A DNA stretch of 64,000 nt. Source: JBHICC01 sp046759385 (GTDB lineage Bacteria; Pseudomonadota; Gammaproteobacteria; Acidiferrobacterales; SPGG2). A program made the translations under genes and the position numbers. Below the pieces are notes generated by a model. That model made no database searches and was not told where the DNA came from. It saw only the letters and a program-made list of their open reading frames with translations. Position 1 is the stretch's first letter; every line of letters starts with the position of its first letter. The DNA is taken from assembly GCA_046759385.1 (NCBI GenBank), contig JBHICC010000001.1, positions 1 through 64,000 on the forward strand, read 5' to 3'. Positions 1 through 9,240 of this stretch are shown here, piece after piece.

Positions 1-1734
1 GGTAGTGGTTTGCTAGCGAGCCTGCTGGCGTTGAAGTTTCTCGAAGTACGGCGCTTACGAGACTGCATGGTCGCGGTGTTCTTGTGTTACTTGCTGCTAC
101 TAACGAGCTTTCTGTATTCGCAGACGCCGTGGCTGGCGTTTTACAGCGTGCTTGCCATCCTCGCCAGCATCGCGACCTTGATTCGTTTGAACCAGCCGGC
201 CGGGGCCGATCTCCGCTACAGTCTGCGCGTCGCCGGGATGCTCGTCGTAAAAGCGGTTCCGTTGATGCTGGCCATGTTCATCCTATTCCCGCGCATCCAG
301 GGCAGCTTGTGGAACTTGCCGGCGGATGCGTATGCGACGCTCACCGGCTTGTCGGAGACTATGGAACCCGGCAGCGTGCGTGCGCTAACTGTATCGACGG
401 CGCCGGCTTTTCGCGTTGAGTTCCAGGGACCGGCACCGCCAATGTCGCAGCTCTACTGGCGCAGCATGGTCTTGTGGCATACGGACGGCAAGCGCTGGTC
501 ACGCGGCGCGCGCGGCAGCGGCCCACCGCCCGTTTTGGGCTTGCGACGCCGAGAAGCGCCGGTGCGCTATACGGTGACCTTGGAGCCGAGCAACAAGCCT
601 TGGCTGCCGGCACTGGACCTGCCACTCGTCATCCCTAGGGGTGCGCGTGCACGTCACGGGCACATCATCGAGCACCGCTCGTTCGTGCGCGAGCGACTGG
701 AATACACCTTAGTTTCATCGCCGGTATATGAGACTGGCGATCTTGACGGGGCCGAACGCGAACGGGCGTTGCAATTGCCCGAGCACGTTAGCGACCGCGT
801 GCGCGCGTTGGCACAGCAATGGCGGCGCGCTTCCAGCGACCACCTGACGATTGTGCGCGCGGCGCTCGACTATTTCAGGCGCGAGCCGTTTTATTACACA
901 CTGAAGCCGCCGCCCGTCGGTGAGGACCCTGTGGACGAGTTCTTGTTCGAGACGCGCAGGGGGTTCTGCGGTTATTTTGCTTCTGCCTTCGTTACCTTGA
1001 TGCGTTTGGCCGGCATCCCGAGTCGTATCGTTCAGGGATACCAGGGGGCAGAGTACAACCCGGCGGGAAAGTACTGGATCGTGCGCCAAGCCTATGCCCA
1101 TGCTTGGGCAGAGATCTGGGCGCCGGGGCGTGGTTGGCTGCGTATCGACCCGACGGCAGCGGTAGCGCCGGAGCGCGTCGAGCTTGGCATCGAGGCGGTG
1201 CGGCAGCTCGAGTTGCGCGGCGTGCAGCTTGGCCTACTATCACGCGAGGCAGTGCGTAAACTGATCGAGCTTGGTTGGTTCGCCGATAGCTGGCGCACGG
1301 TACGGTTCTACTGGGACGCCGCCAATATCGCTTGGCACCGCTCAATCCTAAGTTTTGACCACCGACGCCAGCAACACCTGCTCAGCGCGCTCAAGCTTCC
1401 TCAGCTCTCCGGCCGCGGTCTGCTGGCAGCGCTCGTTGCCGTGCTGACCATCGCCCTGCTGTTGCTCGCGGTCACGACGCGACGAAGGCCGAAACCGGAC
1501 CCGGTGCAGGCCGCCTACCGACGATTCTGCGCCAGGCTCAGCCGCATTGGCGTTCGCCGCACGCCGGCCGAAGGGGCACTTGCGTTCGCCGTGCGCGCCA
1601 GCGCTGAACGCCCGGATCTGAAGCAGCCGGTACAGGCGATCACCCAATCCTATTTACGTCTACGCTACGCCAACCTCGGTGGGCACGAGCAGGTTCGTGC
1701 CCTCAAGCGTATGGTGGCGGAATTTCATCCCTAG
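1..1734 (+). CDS. TgpA-type transmembrane transglutaminase (5' end cut by window)
   Basis: The reading frame is open from base 1, so the amino terminus lies outside the window. What remains has several hydrophobic segments near its start (about residues 20-38, 40-60 and 78-95, counted from the TTG at 10). A long periplasmic part carries a transglutaminase-like core, a further membrane helix lies near residue 470, and a soluble tail follows. The papain-like triad is visible as Cys320 (in FCGYFASAF), His364 (YAHAWAEIW) and Asp380 (RIDPTAA). This arrangement (DUF3488, transglutaminase core, DUF4129-like tail) matches TgpA of Pseudomonas. TgpA is an inner-membrane protein with periplasmic transglutaminase activity, usually encoded after a MoxR ATPase and a DUF58 protein; those would lie upstream of this window. 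The substrate here is unknown. Confidence 0.88.
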   Translation, partial: GSGLLASLLALKFLEVRRLRDCMVAVFLCYLLLLTSFLYSQTPWLAFYSVLAILASIATLIRLNQPAGADLRYSLRVAGMLVVKAVPLMLAMFILFPRIQGSLWNLPADAYATLTGLSETMEPGSVRALTVSTAPAFRVEFQGPAPPMSQLYWRSMVLWHTDGKRWSRGARGSGPPPVLGLRRREAPVRYTVTLEPSNKPWLPALDLPLVIPRGARARHGHIIEHRSFVRERLEYTLVSSPVYETGDLDGAERERALQLPEHVSDRVRALAQQWRRASSDHLTIVRAALDYFRREPFYYTLKPPPVGEDPVDEFLFETRRGFCGYFASAFVTLMRLAGIPSRIVQGYQGAEYNPAGKYWIVRQAYAHAWAEIWAPGRGWLRIDPTAAVAPERVELGIEAVRQLELRGVQLGLLSREAVRKLIELGWFADSWRTVRFYWDAANIAWHRSILSFDHRRQQHLLSALKLPQLSGRGLLAALVAVLTIALLLLAVTTRRRPKPDPVQAAYRRFCARLSRIGVRRTPAEGALAFAVRASAERPDLKQPVQAITQSYLRLRYANLGGHEQVRALKRMVAEFHP

Positions 1735-1748
1735 GCTAAAGATCGCAC

Positions 1749-2924
1749 TCAGATGTTGGCGAACGTCTTGCGCGCATCGAGCACCTTGACGAGATAGCGG
1801 CGGGTTTCCTGGCGCGGATGGTGATCGCGAAGCTTGCGATAGACGGTTGCCGGCGACAGCCCATTGATGATGTCGACCGCACGCTTGCGATCATCGGAGA
1901 ACACGCGCAACACGTTCCTCGAGCCGCCATTATAGGCGGCGATTGTGCAGTACTCGCGCGAGACCGGATTCTGAATCGCGACCAGGTAACGCTGGTCGAT
2001 GACCCCGAGGTAGGCGGTGCCCAGCTCGATGTTGTTCCTCGCGTTGAACAGATACTCCCTGGTCGGTATGGCGTCGACCCCCCTTACCGCCCTGAACGCT
2101 TCGCGGCCGCCGCTCGCCGGCACCAATTGCATCAATCCGTAGGCGGGTGCGTGACTGACGGCAAACGGATTGAAGTTGCTTTCGGTCTTGATGACGGCGA
2201 ACACGAGGCTCTTGCTCACTCTATACTTATCGGAAAAGTGCTTAACGTCGCGCTCATAACGCGCGGCCTGGCGACTAACGTGACCGGGAATCATTTTGAA
2301 CTGCACGTAGCGAGAAAGTTTCGTACCGTCGCCAGTCTTGATGACGCGTTCATGCCGTAAGTTGGTAATCAAATACTCCGCGTAGCCCTCTGCACGCTTG
2401 GGGCCCCCGATCGGTCGATTCTTGTGGTCAACCACGAGCCCATACAGGTAGGGCTTACCCGTGAGCTTTACGGGCTTATCCGAATATAGGTCTACGGACC
2501 GAGGATCGTTTGGAGTAAGCAGGGTTGTGACGATGGCGCTGCGCAGGCTGGCGTCGCGCAGATCTAAGGTTTCAACCTTAATCGCGCCGGTATCGAAGTC
2601 GACCACTGCACGACTCTTGTAGTTTTGCATGTACTTGACGTAGCGCTTGCGGCTAGGGACCAACACTTCGTCCGCGCCCCATTCCTTGCCCACCTCCTTG
2701 CGAAAGAACGCCACCAGCTGACGGAACTGTTTCCGCGCTCGCTTCACATCTTGCACTAGTAAAGTGGGGTTCTGTTTATACGCAGCTTCCTTATGTCGCA
2801 GGATAGCCTTCGCTGCTGCCTCCGGGTCGCCGCTAGTGACGACGCTGATCGCGTCGTGGGTGGAACATGACGCGATCAGCGCCGAGGTGACCAAGCCAAT
2901 AGCTAACTTTAGTAGTGCGCGCAT
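1749..2924 (-). CDS. mltC: MltC-like membrane-bound lytic murein transglycosylase (lipoprotein)
   Basis: This protein is predicted to cleave the glycan strands of peptidoglycan from the outer membrane, releasing anhydromuropeptides. I start it at the ATG at 2924 because that gives a clean lipoprotein signal peptide with lipobox LIASC (Cys20); the frame runs 31 codons further upstream without such a feature. Residues about 40-220 match the amino-terminal MltC domain (DUF3393). Residues about 235-375 are the SLT lysozyme-like domain, with the catalytic glutamate in KTESNFNP (Glu248) followed by AYGLMQLVP and an AAYNGG motif. Length (391 residues) is close to the family norm of about 360. It converges on the transglutaminase gene with a 14-base gap. 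The class is secure; MltC rather than another SLT lipoprotein is inferred from the amino-terminal half. Confidence 0.85.
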   Translation of the reverse strand: MRALLKLAIGLVTSALIASCSTHDAISVVTSGDPEAAAKAILRHKEAAYKQNPTLLVQDVKRARKQFRQLVAFFRKEVGKEWGADEVLVPSRKRYVKYMQNYKSRAVVDFDTGAIKVETLDLRDASLRSAIVTTLLTPNDPRSVDLYSDKPVKLTGKPYLYGLVVDHKNRPIGGPKRAEGYAEYLITNLRHERVIKTGDGTKLSRYVQFKMIPGHVSRQAARYERDVKHFSDKYRVSKSLVFAVIKTESNFNPFAVSHAPAYGLMQLVPASGGREAFRAVRGVDAIPTREYLFNARNNIELGTAYLGVIDQRYLVAIQNPVSREYCTIAAYNGGSRNVLRVFSDDRKRAVDIINGLSPATVYRKLRDHHPRQETRRYLVKVLDARKTFANI

Positions 2925-3032
2925 GGAGTAAAGCGGTCTTTTTGAGCTGTCATCAATAAGCTTAGACCGCTCATTGGCAAAACCGTGCAGGGTGTCGAAA
3001 CGGTTTCTTGTGGTCACGTCGGGTCCCAGGTC

Positions 3033-3647
3033 TCACTTCCTAAATGGTATGCGCTCGCTCAGGAGATAGGCCGCCTCGGCGGGCGTACATTCTCTGTTAA
3101 GCGCTGCGTTGCGATGCGGAAACCGGCCAAAACGCGCAATGATCTCGTGGTGCTGTTTCGCGGAGCCAAGAAACTCCGCGATGGCAGGGCGCATTTCGGC
3201 CGAACTCTCTTGAGTGAGTTGTCGGAAAGCTTCCACGCCTTCTGCCTGCGCCACCAGATCCTCGGCGTGCTGCAAGGGCATGTAGAAAAACGCGCGCTCC
3301 AAGATCGATAAACCGTGGTCCATGCCTAACTGCGTGCCTTCGCGGCACAACGCGAGCGCCGTGTTATCAGCCGAGAACGCTTCCCTGCAATCGCGGAACA
3401 CATTTCGCCGAAACTGATCCAACAGCACGATGAGCGCCAACCGACCCCTCGGTATTGGTTTCCAGTCGAGCAACCGATCCGATGAAGCGGCTTCAATCAA
3501 ATCGCCAAAGCGCGACTCTAGCTCGGCATCGACACCCGGGTCTGCACTGAACCAGAGTTTTAGCCGCTTGGTGAGTTCGCTGGGGTGGAGTTCGCCTGCG
3601 CCTAACCAATAACGCAGAATGTTTTCGTGCCCTGCCTGAATGGACAT
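3033..3647 (-). CDS. DUF924 family protein
   Basis: This cytoplasmic protein of 204 residues belongs to DUF924, a helical TPR-like family of unknown function. Family marks visible here are ILRYWLG near the start, the LWF segment, and the run LALIVLLDQFRRNVFRD followed by QHAED and RFGRFPHRN. The start is placed at the ATG at 3647 (MSIQAGHEN), where similarity to the family begins; a frame extension to 3782 has no family character. The gene stands alone, transcribed opposite to the methyltransferase that follows. No function can be assigned from context. Confidence 0.8.
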   Translation of the reverse strand: MSIQAGHENILRYWLGAGELHPSELTKRLKLWFSADPGVDAELESRFGDLIEAASSDRLLDWKPIPRGRLALIVLLDQFRRNVFRDCREAFSADNTALALCREGTQLGMDHGLSILERAFFYMPLQHAEDLVAQAEGVEAFRQLTQESSAEMRPAIAEFLGSAKQHHEIIARFGRFPHRNAALNRECTPAEAAYLLSERIPFRK

Positions 3648-3919
3648 TGAGGCTGATTTACCAGATCGCTTCATCAGCGACGTGGACTTACTTCCCGATA
3701 CAGAATGGCGTCCCAGCGCGTCAAAGGGCATCATCCCCAATGCATCCCATGTAGTCGACGCCTTTGGAGCGGCATGATACATCTTACTGTTCCGCGTCTG
3801 ATATAGTCAGTTTCCCGCAATTGCGCCTGGTGACCCAGCAAACGGTCGTGAGCGACGTAGCGCAGGGGGTATTGCGCCTCTTTCGGCACCTTCGAGAATT
3901 CACACGAGGATAACTGCGG

Positions 3920-4768
3920 ATGGCGCGTACCGTCGATGAACAGGCTTTGGCGGAGGACTTTGCCGAACAGTACCGGCGTGGTCAATCGCCGATCATGGTG
4001 GAGGTCGAGCGCGCTGTTCTCGGGTGTGGTTACGGAGGCACAAGCTGGACCACGCGCCTCGAGGCTGAACAGGTCGCTCGACTCTTGGGGCTGCGCCCGG
4101 GTAGACGACTGCTAGAGCTTGGCGCCGGCTCCGGATGGCCAGGGCTGTTTCTAGCGCGTGCGACAGGTTGCGATGTGACGTTGGTCGACGTACCGGTGGA
4201 CGCGATCCGGATTGCCGCTGACAGGGCTACGTCCGAGCAACTGGACGGTGCGTGCTCGGTAGCGGTGGCGGACGGTGCGGCGTTGCCGTTTACTAACAAC
4301 TCTTTTGATGCAATCAGCCACTCGGATGTGTTGTGTTGTCTCAAGCCAAAGCGCTCCGTGTTGACAGCCTGCAGGCACGTTATTCGAGGTGACGGGAGAA
4401 TGGTTTTTACCGTCATATCGATCGCGCCTGGCCTTACCTTGACTGACCACAAACGAGCGGTCAATGCCGGTCCGCCATTCGTGGAGTCCGCGCTCGACTA
4501 TCCGACATTACTGCGGCAAACAAGGTGGAAAATCACGGAGCGCATCGATCTGACACGTGAGTATGCGCAAACGTACCGACGTCTCCTTCGTGTGGAACAG
4601 GCACACGCAGATAAGCTGAGCGAGTTTTTTGGACCGGCCGAATTTTCCAAGAGGATGGTCGGCAGACGGGCAACCATTGAAATAATCGAGGGAGGACTGC
4701 TTCGGCGCGAGTTATTCGTCGTAGACGTCGGCCCAGCCGACGAACCCGAGAACGTAGACGATGATTAG
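3920..4768 (+). CDS. Class I SAM-dependent methyltransferase
   Basis: A 282-residue soluble protein with a Rossmann-type methyltransferase fold. Motif I (LLELGAGSGWPG, residues about 64-75) binds S-adenosylmethionine, an acidic residue follows strand 2 (TLVDVP), and motif IV-like sequence (ISHSDVLCCL) lies near residue 130. The first 50 residues and the carboxy-terminal 100 are not diagnostic, so neither substrate nor type (small molecule, lipid or protein) can be read. It is preceded by GAGGATAACTGCGG, a reasonable ribosome binding site, and has no close partner gene. Confidence 0.75.
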   Translation: MARTVDEQALAEDFAEQYRRGQSPIMVEVERAVLGCGYGGTSWTTRLEAEQVARLLGLRPGRRLLELGAGSGWPGLFLARATGCDVTLVDVPVDAIRIAADRATSEQLDGACSVAVADGAALPFTNNSFDAISHSDVLCCLKPKRSVLTACRHVIRGDGRMVFTVISIAPGLTLTDHKRAVNAGPPFVESALDYPTLLRQTRWKITERIDLTREYAQTYRRLLRVEQAHADKLSEFFGPAEFSKRMVGRRATIEIIEGGLLRRELFVVDVGPADEPENVDDD

Positions 4769-4913
4769 CGCTACCGCGGTGAGCTTCACATTGATTACAC
4801 GGATTTCTTTATCTATGTGCGCCTACGCTATGGCTGGGGCGTAAGAACTACCATTGACGCACTGCGCTTTCCCTGTCTGGGTTGGATTTCTACTCGTGAA
4901 GGAGAGTAACGAC

Positions 4914-5654
4914 ATGACTAATCACGCTGTAGTTTCGCACGAACAATGGGTCGCTGCGCGCAAGAAGTTGCTGGCCAAAGAGAAGGAGTTTTCGCGGCTA
5001 CGCGACGCATTGAGTCAGCAGCGTCGAGACCTGCCCTGGGAGAAGGTTGAAAAGGAGTATGTTTTCGAAGGTTCAGATGGTAAGGAAAGCCTGGCCGATC
5101 TGTTCGATGGCCGCAGCCAACTCATTATCTACCATTTCATGTTCGATCCCGATTGGGAAGAGGGCTGTAAATCGTGCTCGTTCCTTGCTGACCATTACGA
5201 TCCCTCGATTATTCACTTGAAGCATCGAGACGCAACAATGGTTACTGTCTCGCGCGCTCCGCTAAGAAAATTGCAAGCGTTCAAGCGCCGGATGGGTTGG
5301 AACTTCAAGTGGGTGTCTTCATTGGACAGCGACTTCAATTGGGACTATCAGGTGTCATTCAAGCCCGAAGACACGGAGAAGAAGCAAGTCTATTACAACT
5401 ACGCGATGCAATCGTTTCCGGTAGCCGAGGGGCCGGGAATAAGCGTGTTTTTCAAAAAAAAATCAGGCGATGTGTACCATACGTATTCGTCGTACGCGCG
5501 CGGCCTCGACATGTTCATCGGCGCGTATCATTTGCTTGATATCGTTCCCAAGGGCCGCGATGAGGCCGGATTGAGTTACGGCATGGAGTGGCTCAGGCAC
5601 CATGACAGATACGGCGACGACACTTTTGTTGACCCGTATGTCCAACGAGACTAA
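4914..5654 (+). CDS. DUF899 thioredoxin-like family protein
   Basis: The protein (246 residues) belongs to DUF899, a branch of the thioredoxin/peroxiredoxin fold of unknown substrate. The typical start (HEQWVAARKKLLAKEKE) is followed by LPWEKVEKEYVFEG, the LADLFDGRSQLIIYHFMFDP segment, and the pair of cysteines in EEGCKSCSF at the place where thioredoxin-fold proteins carry their redox motif. The ATG at 4914 is chosen because AAGGAGA lies 7-8 bases upstream; the 20 extra in-frame codons from 4854 are not conserved in the family. It appears monocistronic. Related proteins are often annotated as dithiol-disulfide isomerases, but that activity is only inferred. Confidence 0.8.
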   Translation: MTNHAVVSHEQWVAARKKLLAKEKEFSRLRDALSQQRRDLPWEKVEKEYVFEGSDGKESLADLFDGRSQLIIYHFMFDPDWEEGCKSCSFLADHYDPSIIHLKHRDATMVTVSRAPLRKLQAFKRRMGWNFKWVSSLDSDFNWDYQVSFKPEDTEKKQVYYNYAMQSFPVAEGPGISVFFKKKSGDVYHTYSSYARGLDMFIGAYHLLDIVPKGRDEAGLSYGMEWLRHHDRYGDDTFVDPYVQRD

Positions 5655-5894
5655 GTGGCGTGCTTTTGCCGCGTTACCTGGACGCTTGAGATAAAGCGAC
5701 AAAACAATTCCCTTAGCCACCATTCCATTGATCTGCGCTTATGTTCCTTCTCGGCATATTTGTTTTCGTTACCTCTAGGCCCCCTGTCAGCAGTTGAACC
5801 TTGCGCTTCGGCACGGTTAGCATGGTGAATCATTCAAAGGGACCCCGACGTAGCTCAGTCGGGTGGGAGTGACAGAGTTTTAAGAAGAGCTGAT
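5655..5894 (+). other. Intergenic region with a tRNA D-arm-like motif
   Basis: These 240 bases carry no convincing gene. Near 5845-5870 the stretch CCCCGACGTAGCTCAGTCGG resembles the 5' acceptor and D-arm of a tRNA, but no anticodon arm, T-arm or matching 3' acceptor strand follows. It is therefore at most a remnant or a chance match. The last bases form the leader of the lipoprotein gene (AAGAAGAGCTGAT before ATG). Confidence 0.3.
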
Positions 5895-6452
5895 ATGAAC
5901 CGAAAAGTAATCGCCATCCTCGCCTCAGTGCTGCTAGTGCACGTGGCAGGATGCACGATCACGTTTTATAACGCGACCGTTATCGAACCAAAGCCGATCC
6001 GGGGCGTGGGCCAGAGACAGTCTTCGTCCTTACCGTGCCCGGCCTTACGGCTCTCCTTGCCGGATGTCGACATGACCGTATGTGCAAACCCATCAGACTC
6101 GCCGATTGACCACGGAACGATACTCACTATCTTTGCCGTACTCGAGCCGAAGGCCGCCGATATGCAGTTTGACCCCGCTCAACTACGCTACGAGGTGCAG
6201 GGCGAGCCGCCTAGTCGTCCCCGTTTGGTGAAACGTAAGGCTCCCGATAGCTACGCAACTGTCACCGGGCCTGTGTCTCTCAAGGAACGGGGTCATTTTA
6301 ATATCTTGTTTAACGCACCGCAGGCGACAGAGTTCACGCTTTTCATTGAGGGAATCTCGAAATCGGGCCAGCCCGTAACCGTGCCGCCAATAGAGTTTGA
6401 AATCCGTGATGTGAGGCGGCAACAGAAGAGTTGGACGCACCACTCCTGGTAG
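5895..6452 (+). CDS. Hypothetical lipoprotein
   Basis: A 185-residue secreted protein with a short positively charged start (MNRK), a hydrophobic core and a lipobox (VAGC, Cys20), so it should be lipidated and anchored in the envelope. The mature part has two further cysteines (SLPCPALRL and MTVCANPSD) that could form a disulfide, and ends in beta-rich sequence resembling a small immunoglobulin-like domain. I do not recognise the family. It is followed after 4 bases by the DUF900 hydrolase gene, which suggests co-transcription and a shared envelope role with the two hydrolases downstream. Confidence 0.65.
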   Translation: MNRKVIAILASVLLVHVAGCTITFYNATVIEPKPIRGVGQRQSSSLPCPALRLSLPDVDMTVCANPSDSPIDHGTILTIFAVLEPKAADMQFDPAQLRYEVQGEPPSRPRLVKRKAPDSYATVTGPVSLKERGHFNILFNAPQATEFTLFIEGISKSGQPVTVPPIEFEIRDVRRQQKSWTHHSW

Positions 6453-6456
6453 CACG

Positions 6457-7653
6457 ATGACTCGCGTCAAACGACGAATGTTGTTCGGCCTAGTGCTGGT
6501 CGTGCTGGTTGTACTCGGCCTGGGGGCCTGGGCTTATTTTTACGGCACGCGCATAACGCTTGAACGCGCCGAAGCCTTTCAGTTCCGGCGTATGGTGGTA
6601 GCACAACTGGAAGAGCAGGCGACCTACCGGTTCTTCTACGTGAGCAACCGCCGTTTGGTACCCGGTGATGGGTCGCTCGAGGAGCGCTTCGAGACAGAAC
6701 GGGAGCCGATGCTCAAGTTTGGTTCGTTCGATACCGAAATTGAACCCACCTTGGGCATCGGCATGATTATTAATCCGACCGAGTGGTTCCAAAATGAGGA
6801 AATCAAGCTCCGCAACGTGCGCCCGTTAGATCAAACCGCGTTCGTTGAACAAGTAAGAAGGTTCGTTCAAGGTTCCCCGTATCGATCCTTGCTGGTCGTT
6901 ATACACGGATTCAGGGAGGGCTTCCCCTCGGCCTTGCGCAAGACTGCGTTTCTGGGCCACGTGTTGGATATCAATACCCCGGTGCTACTGTTCGACTGGC
7001 CCGGGAACCAGGGCAGTTCCTTGAGGGGCTATCGGCGCGCGCGCCGGGTGGCCAAAGCGTCCGGGGCGGAACTCGCCCGCCTGCTGGAACTCGTGATCCG
7101 GGAGATCCAGCCCGCGAGGCTGTGGCTGATCGCGAATAGCATGGGAGGCCAGGTAGTCGCCGATGCCTTCAGCCGGCTGTATCGACAAGCGGACTTGGCC
7201 GACGCGCAGACCGAGATCGAAAACGTCGTGCTCACGGCGCCGGACGTCGACCATGAAGAGTTCAACAATCGGTTTAAGCAGGAGATCAACGCCCTGACGG
7301 GGAATCTCACGGTGTACGTCTCCTCCAACGACCGGGCCTTACTGATGAGTCGAATCATCAACCGGAGGCTGCGGCTAGGCGAAAGCACCCTTAGACCGGA
7401 GAACCCGGCACAGGCGGAAGCGGCCGCCGCCCTGGCAAAGCTGGTCGACCCGGACAGCGAGCGGATTACCCTAGTGGACGTGACACCAGTCAATCGCACC
7501 CGTAACTTTCACAACTTCAGCCTGGAGACGCCGGAGTTTTTCAACGACTTATACGTGCGGCTAACGAACAAGCGCATGCCAACAACGCGAGAGCTTTACC
7601 GCCTCCAAGCGCCAGGCGGCGCGGTCTATTGGGTGCTTACGCGGGGCCGGTAG
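6457..7653 (+). CDS. Membrane-anchored alpha/beta hydrolase, DUF900 family
   Basis: A 398-residue protein with one amino-terminal membrane helix (residues about 7-28) and a hydrolase domain placed on the periplasmic side by inference. The domain shows the DUF900 pattern: an oxyanion-hole segment (LLVVIHGFREGF), LLFDWPGNQGSSLRGYRRAR, then the nucleophile elbow in IANSMGGQV (Ser in place of the usual GHSMG context). A late histidine in RNFHNFSLE may complete the triad. It follows the lipoprotein gene by 4 bases and precedes a second hydrolase by about 40 bases. DUF900 members are esterase-like proteins without a settled substrate. Confidence 0.78.
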   Translation: MTRVKRRMLFGLVLVVLVVLGLGAWAYFYGTRITLERAEAFQFRRMVVAQLEEQATYRFFYVSNRRLVPGDGSLEERFETEREPMLKFGSFDTEIEPTLGIGMIINPTEWFQNEEIKLRNVRPLDQTAFVEQVRRFVQGSPYRSLLVVIHGFREGFPSALRKTAFLGHVLDINTPVLLFDWPGNQGSSLRGYRRARRVAKASGAELARLLELVIREIQPARLWLIANSMGGQVVADAFSRLYRQADLADAQTEIENVVLTAPDVDHEEFNNRFKQEINALTGNLTVYVSSNDRALLMSRIINRRLRLGESTLRPENPAQAEAAAALAKLVDPDSERITLVDVTPVNRTRNFHNFSLETPEFFNDLYVRLTNKRMPTTRELYRLQAPGGAVYWVLTRGR

Positions 7654-7694
7654 CAAGGCGGGGAAGTTGGTAGTGATGTTGGTAGTGATTAGGA

Positions 7695-9209
7695 TTGAGC
7701 AAGCTTAACAACACCCACATGAGACGCATCGCCCTTTTCGTCAAGCGACTGGGCCTGTATCTGGCAGTGGCCGTCTTTGGTTTCCTCGTGGGCGCGGCCG
7801 TGCTGTATGTCCACCTCGTCCGCAGCGGTCCTCCCCTGCAGCTCTGGCACACCGAGGCGCTGACGGCAGAGTTCACCGCGGAAAGAGCGGATGAGATTCG
7901 AACCTTTGATAACTACAAACGGTTAGAACAGACGTTATTTGCGCAATTGGATGAGGAAATTTACGCCCGCACCGAAACCGGGGCTGCCTTTGCCCTCGCC
8001 CGCTACAGTGCGGGCAGCGCTGCTGACCCGCAACGCCGGAAGCCCAACTGGAACCGCAGCTTCGAGCTCCCCGCCAACACCGCTGCCGGCGGCGTACTGC
8101 TGCTACACGGCATGTCCGACTCGCCTTACAGCCTGCGGGCTCTGGGTGAGGCTCTGAATCAGCGTGATTATTGGGTCATCGGCCTGCGCCTGCCCGGTCA
8201 CGGCACTGCGCCGTCGGGGCTTACCACGATTAGCTGGGAGGATATGGCCATTGTGGTTCAGTTGGGCATAGAGCACCTATCGGCCAAGGTGAGACCGGGG
8301 CCGATCCACATCATCGGCTATTCCACCGGGGCTCCGCTGGCGCTGAACTATGCTCTTGGCGTGCTGGAAGGAACGGCGGTGCCGGTGCCGGCCAGCCTGG
8401 TCCTGATCTCCCCGGCGATTGCCATCACCCCGGCGGCGGTACTAGCGACGTGGAAGGTTCGGCTGGCCGCGCTGCCTGGCCTGGAGAAGTTCGCCTGGAC
8501 CGCAATCTTGCCGGAATTCGATCCGTACAAGTACAACTCCTTCACAAGCAACGCCGGGGTCCAGGTTCATCGTTTAACACGCTCCGTGGCCAAGCGCATC
8601 GAAGCCCGGGCCGCATCGAGCCCTATTAAGAATTTCCCCCCGACCCTTGTGTTTCTGTCGACCGTCGATGCGACCGTCTCGACCGACGCTGTGGTCGACA
8701 ACCTGCTCGAGCATTTGGCCCCCGGCCACCACGAGCTCGTGCTTTTCGACATCAACCGTAGCAGTGTCGCGTCGACGGTTCTGGTGTCCGACCCGGGCCC
8801 GCTGACCGCCCGGCTGATGGCCAACGATGCTCTGCCGTTCGCGCTTACGCTGATCACCAACGAGAACACCGAGAGCACCACGGTGGTCAGCCGCCGCAAA
8901 GCACCGTTGTCAGCCCAAGCGTCGACCGAGCCGCTGAACGTCGCTTGGCCGAGGGGCGTGATCTCGTTGTCGCACGTCGCGCTGCCGTTCCCACCAGACG
9001 ATCCGCTTTATGGTCAGGGTCCGCCAAAGAACACGGAAACTATCTTCCTAGGGCAGATTGCCATTCAGGGTGAGCGCGGCTTACTGCAATTTTCCTCTGA
9101 CTGGCTGCTGCGTTTAAGGCATAACCCTTTCTACGATTTCCTCGAGACCCGGGTGCTCGAGTGGGTGGATGGCGCCAGTGACCAAAACGCTACCCCTCAA
9201 CAAAAGTGA
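7695..9209 (+). CDS. Membrane-anchored alpha/beta hydrolase, about 500 residues
   Basis: The protein has an amino-terminal membrane helix (about residues 18-40 from the TTG) and then an alpha/beta-hydrolase domain. An oxyanion-hole HG lies in LLLHGMSDSPYSLRAL, the nucleophile serine in the classical GYSTG elbow, and candidate acid and base residues near SLSHVALPFPPDDPLYG. The frame starts with TTG at 7695, weakly preceded by ATTAGGAT; an ATG at 7719 is the alternative. At about 500 residues it is longer than simple esterases because of the linker between the elbow and the late histidine. Position directly after the lipoprotein and DUF900 hydrolase suggests a three-gene envelope-esterase unit. 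The substrate is unknown. Confidence 0.75.
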   Translation: MSKLNNTHMRRIALFVKRLGLYLAVAVFGFLVGAAVLYVHLVRSGPPLQLWHTEALTAEFTAERADEIRTFDNYKRLEQTLFAQLDEEIYARTETGAAFALARYSAGSAADPQRRKPNWNRSFELPANTAAGGVLLLHGMSDSPYSLRALGEALNQRDYWVIGLRLPGHGTAPSGLTTISWEDMAIVVQLGIEHLSAKVRPGPIHIIGYSTGAPLALNYALGVLEGTAVPVPASLVLISPAIAITPAAVLATWKVRLAALPGLEKFAWTAILPEFDPYKYNSFTSNAGVQVHRLTRSVAKRIEARAASSPIKNFPPTLVFLSTVDATVSTDAVVDNLLEHLAPGHHELVLFDINRSSVASTVLVSDPGPLTARLMANDALPFALTLITNENTESTTVVSRRKAPLSAQASTEPLNVAWPRGVISLSHVALPFPPDDPLYGQGPPKNTETIFLGQIAIQGERGLLQFSSDWLLRLRHNPFYDFLETRVLEWVDGASDQNATPQQK

Positions 9210-9240
9210 CCCTCACATCAGAAATCTTGGAAGTCTCGCC

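Noticed and set aside
1818..2360. 180-codon plus-strand frame opposite mltC
   Set aside because: It is an antisense shadow of the lytic transglycosylase gene.
3731..3985. 84-codon minus-strand frame between DUF924 and the methyltransferase
   Set aside because: It overlaps both neighbouring genes' starts and shows no recognisable family or ribosome binding site.
5845..5875. tRNA-like D-arm sequence before the lipoprotein gene
   Set aside because: Only the 5' part resembles a tRNA; no anticodon or T-arm follows, so no tRNA is called.
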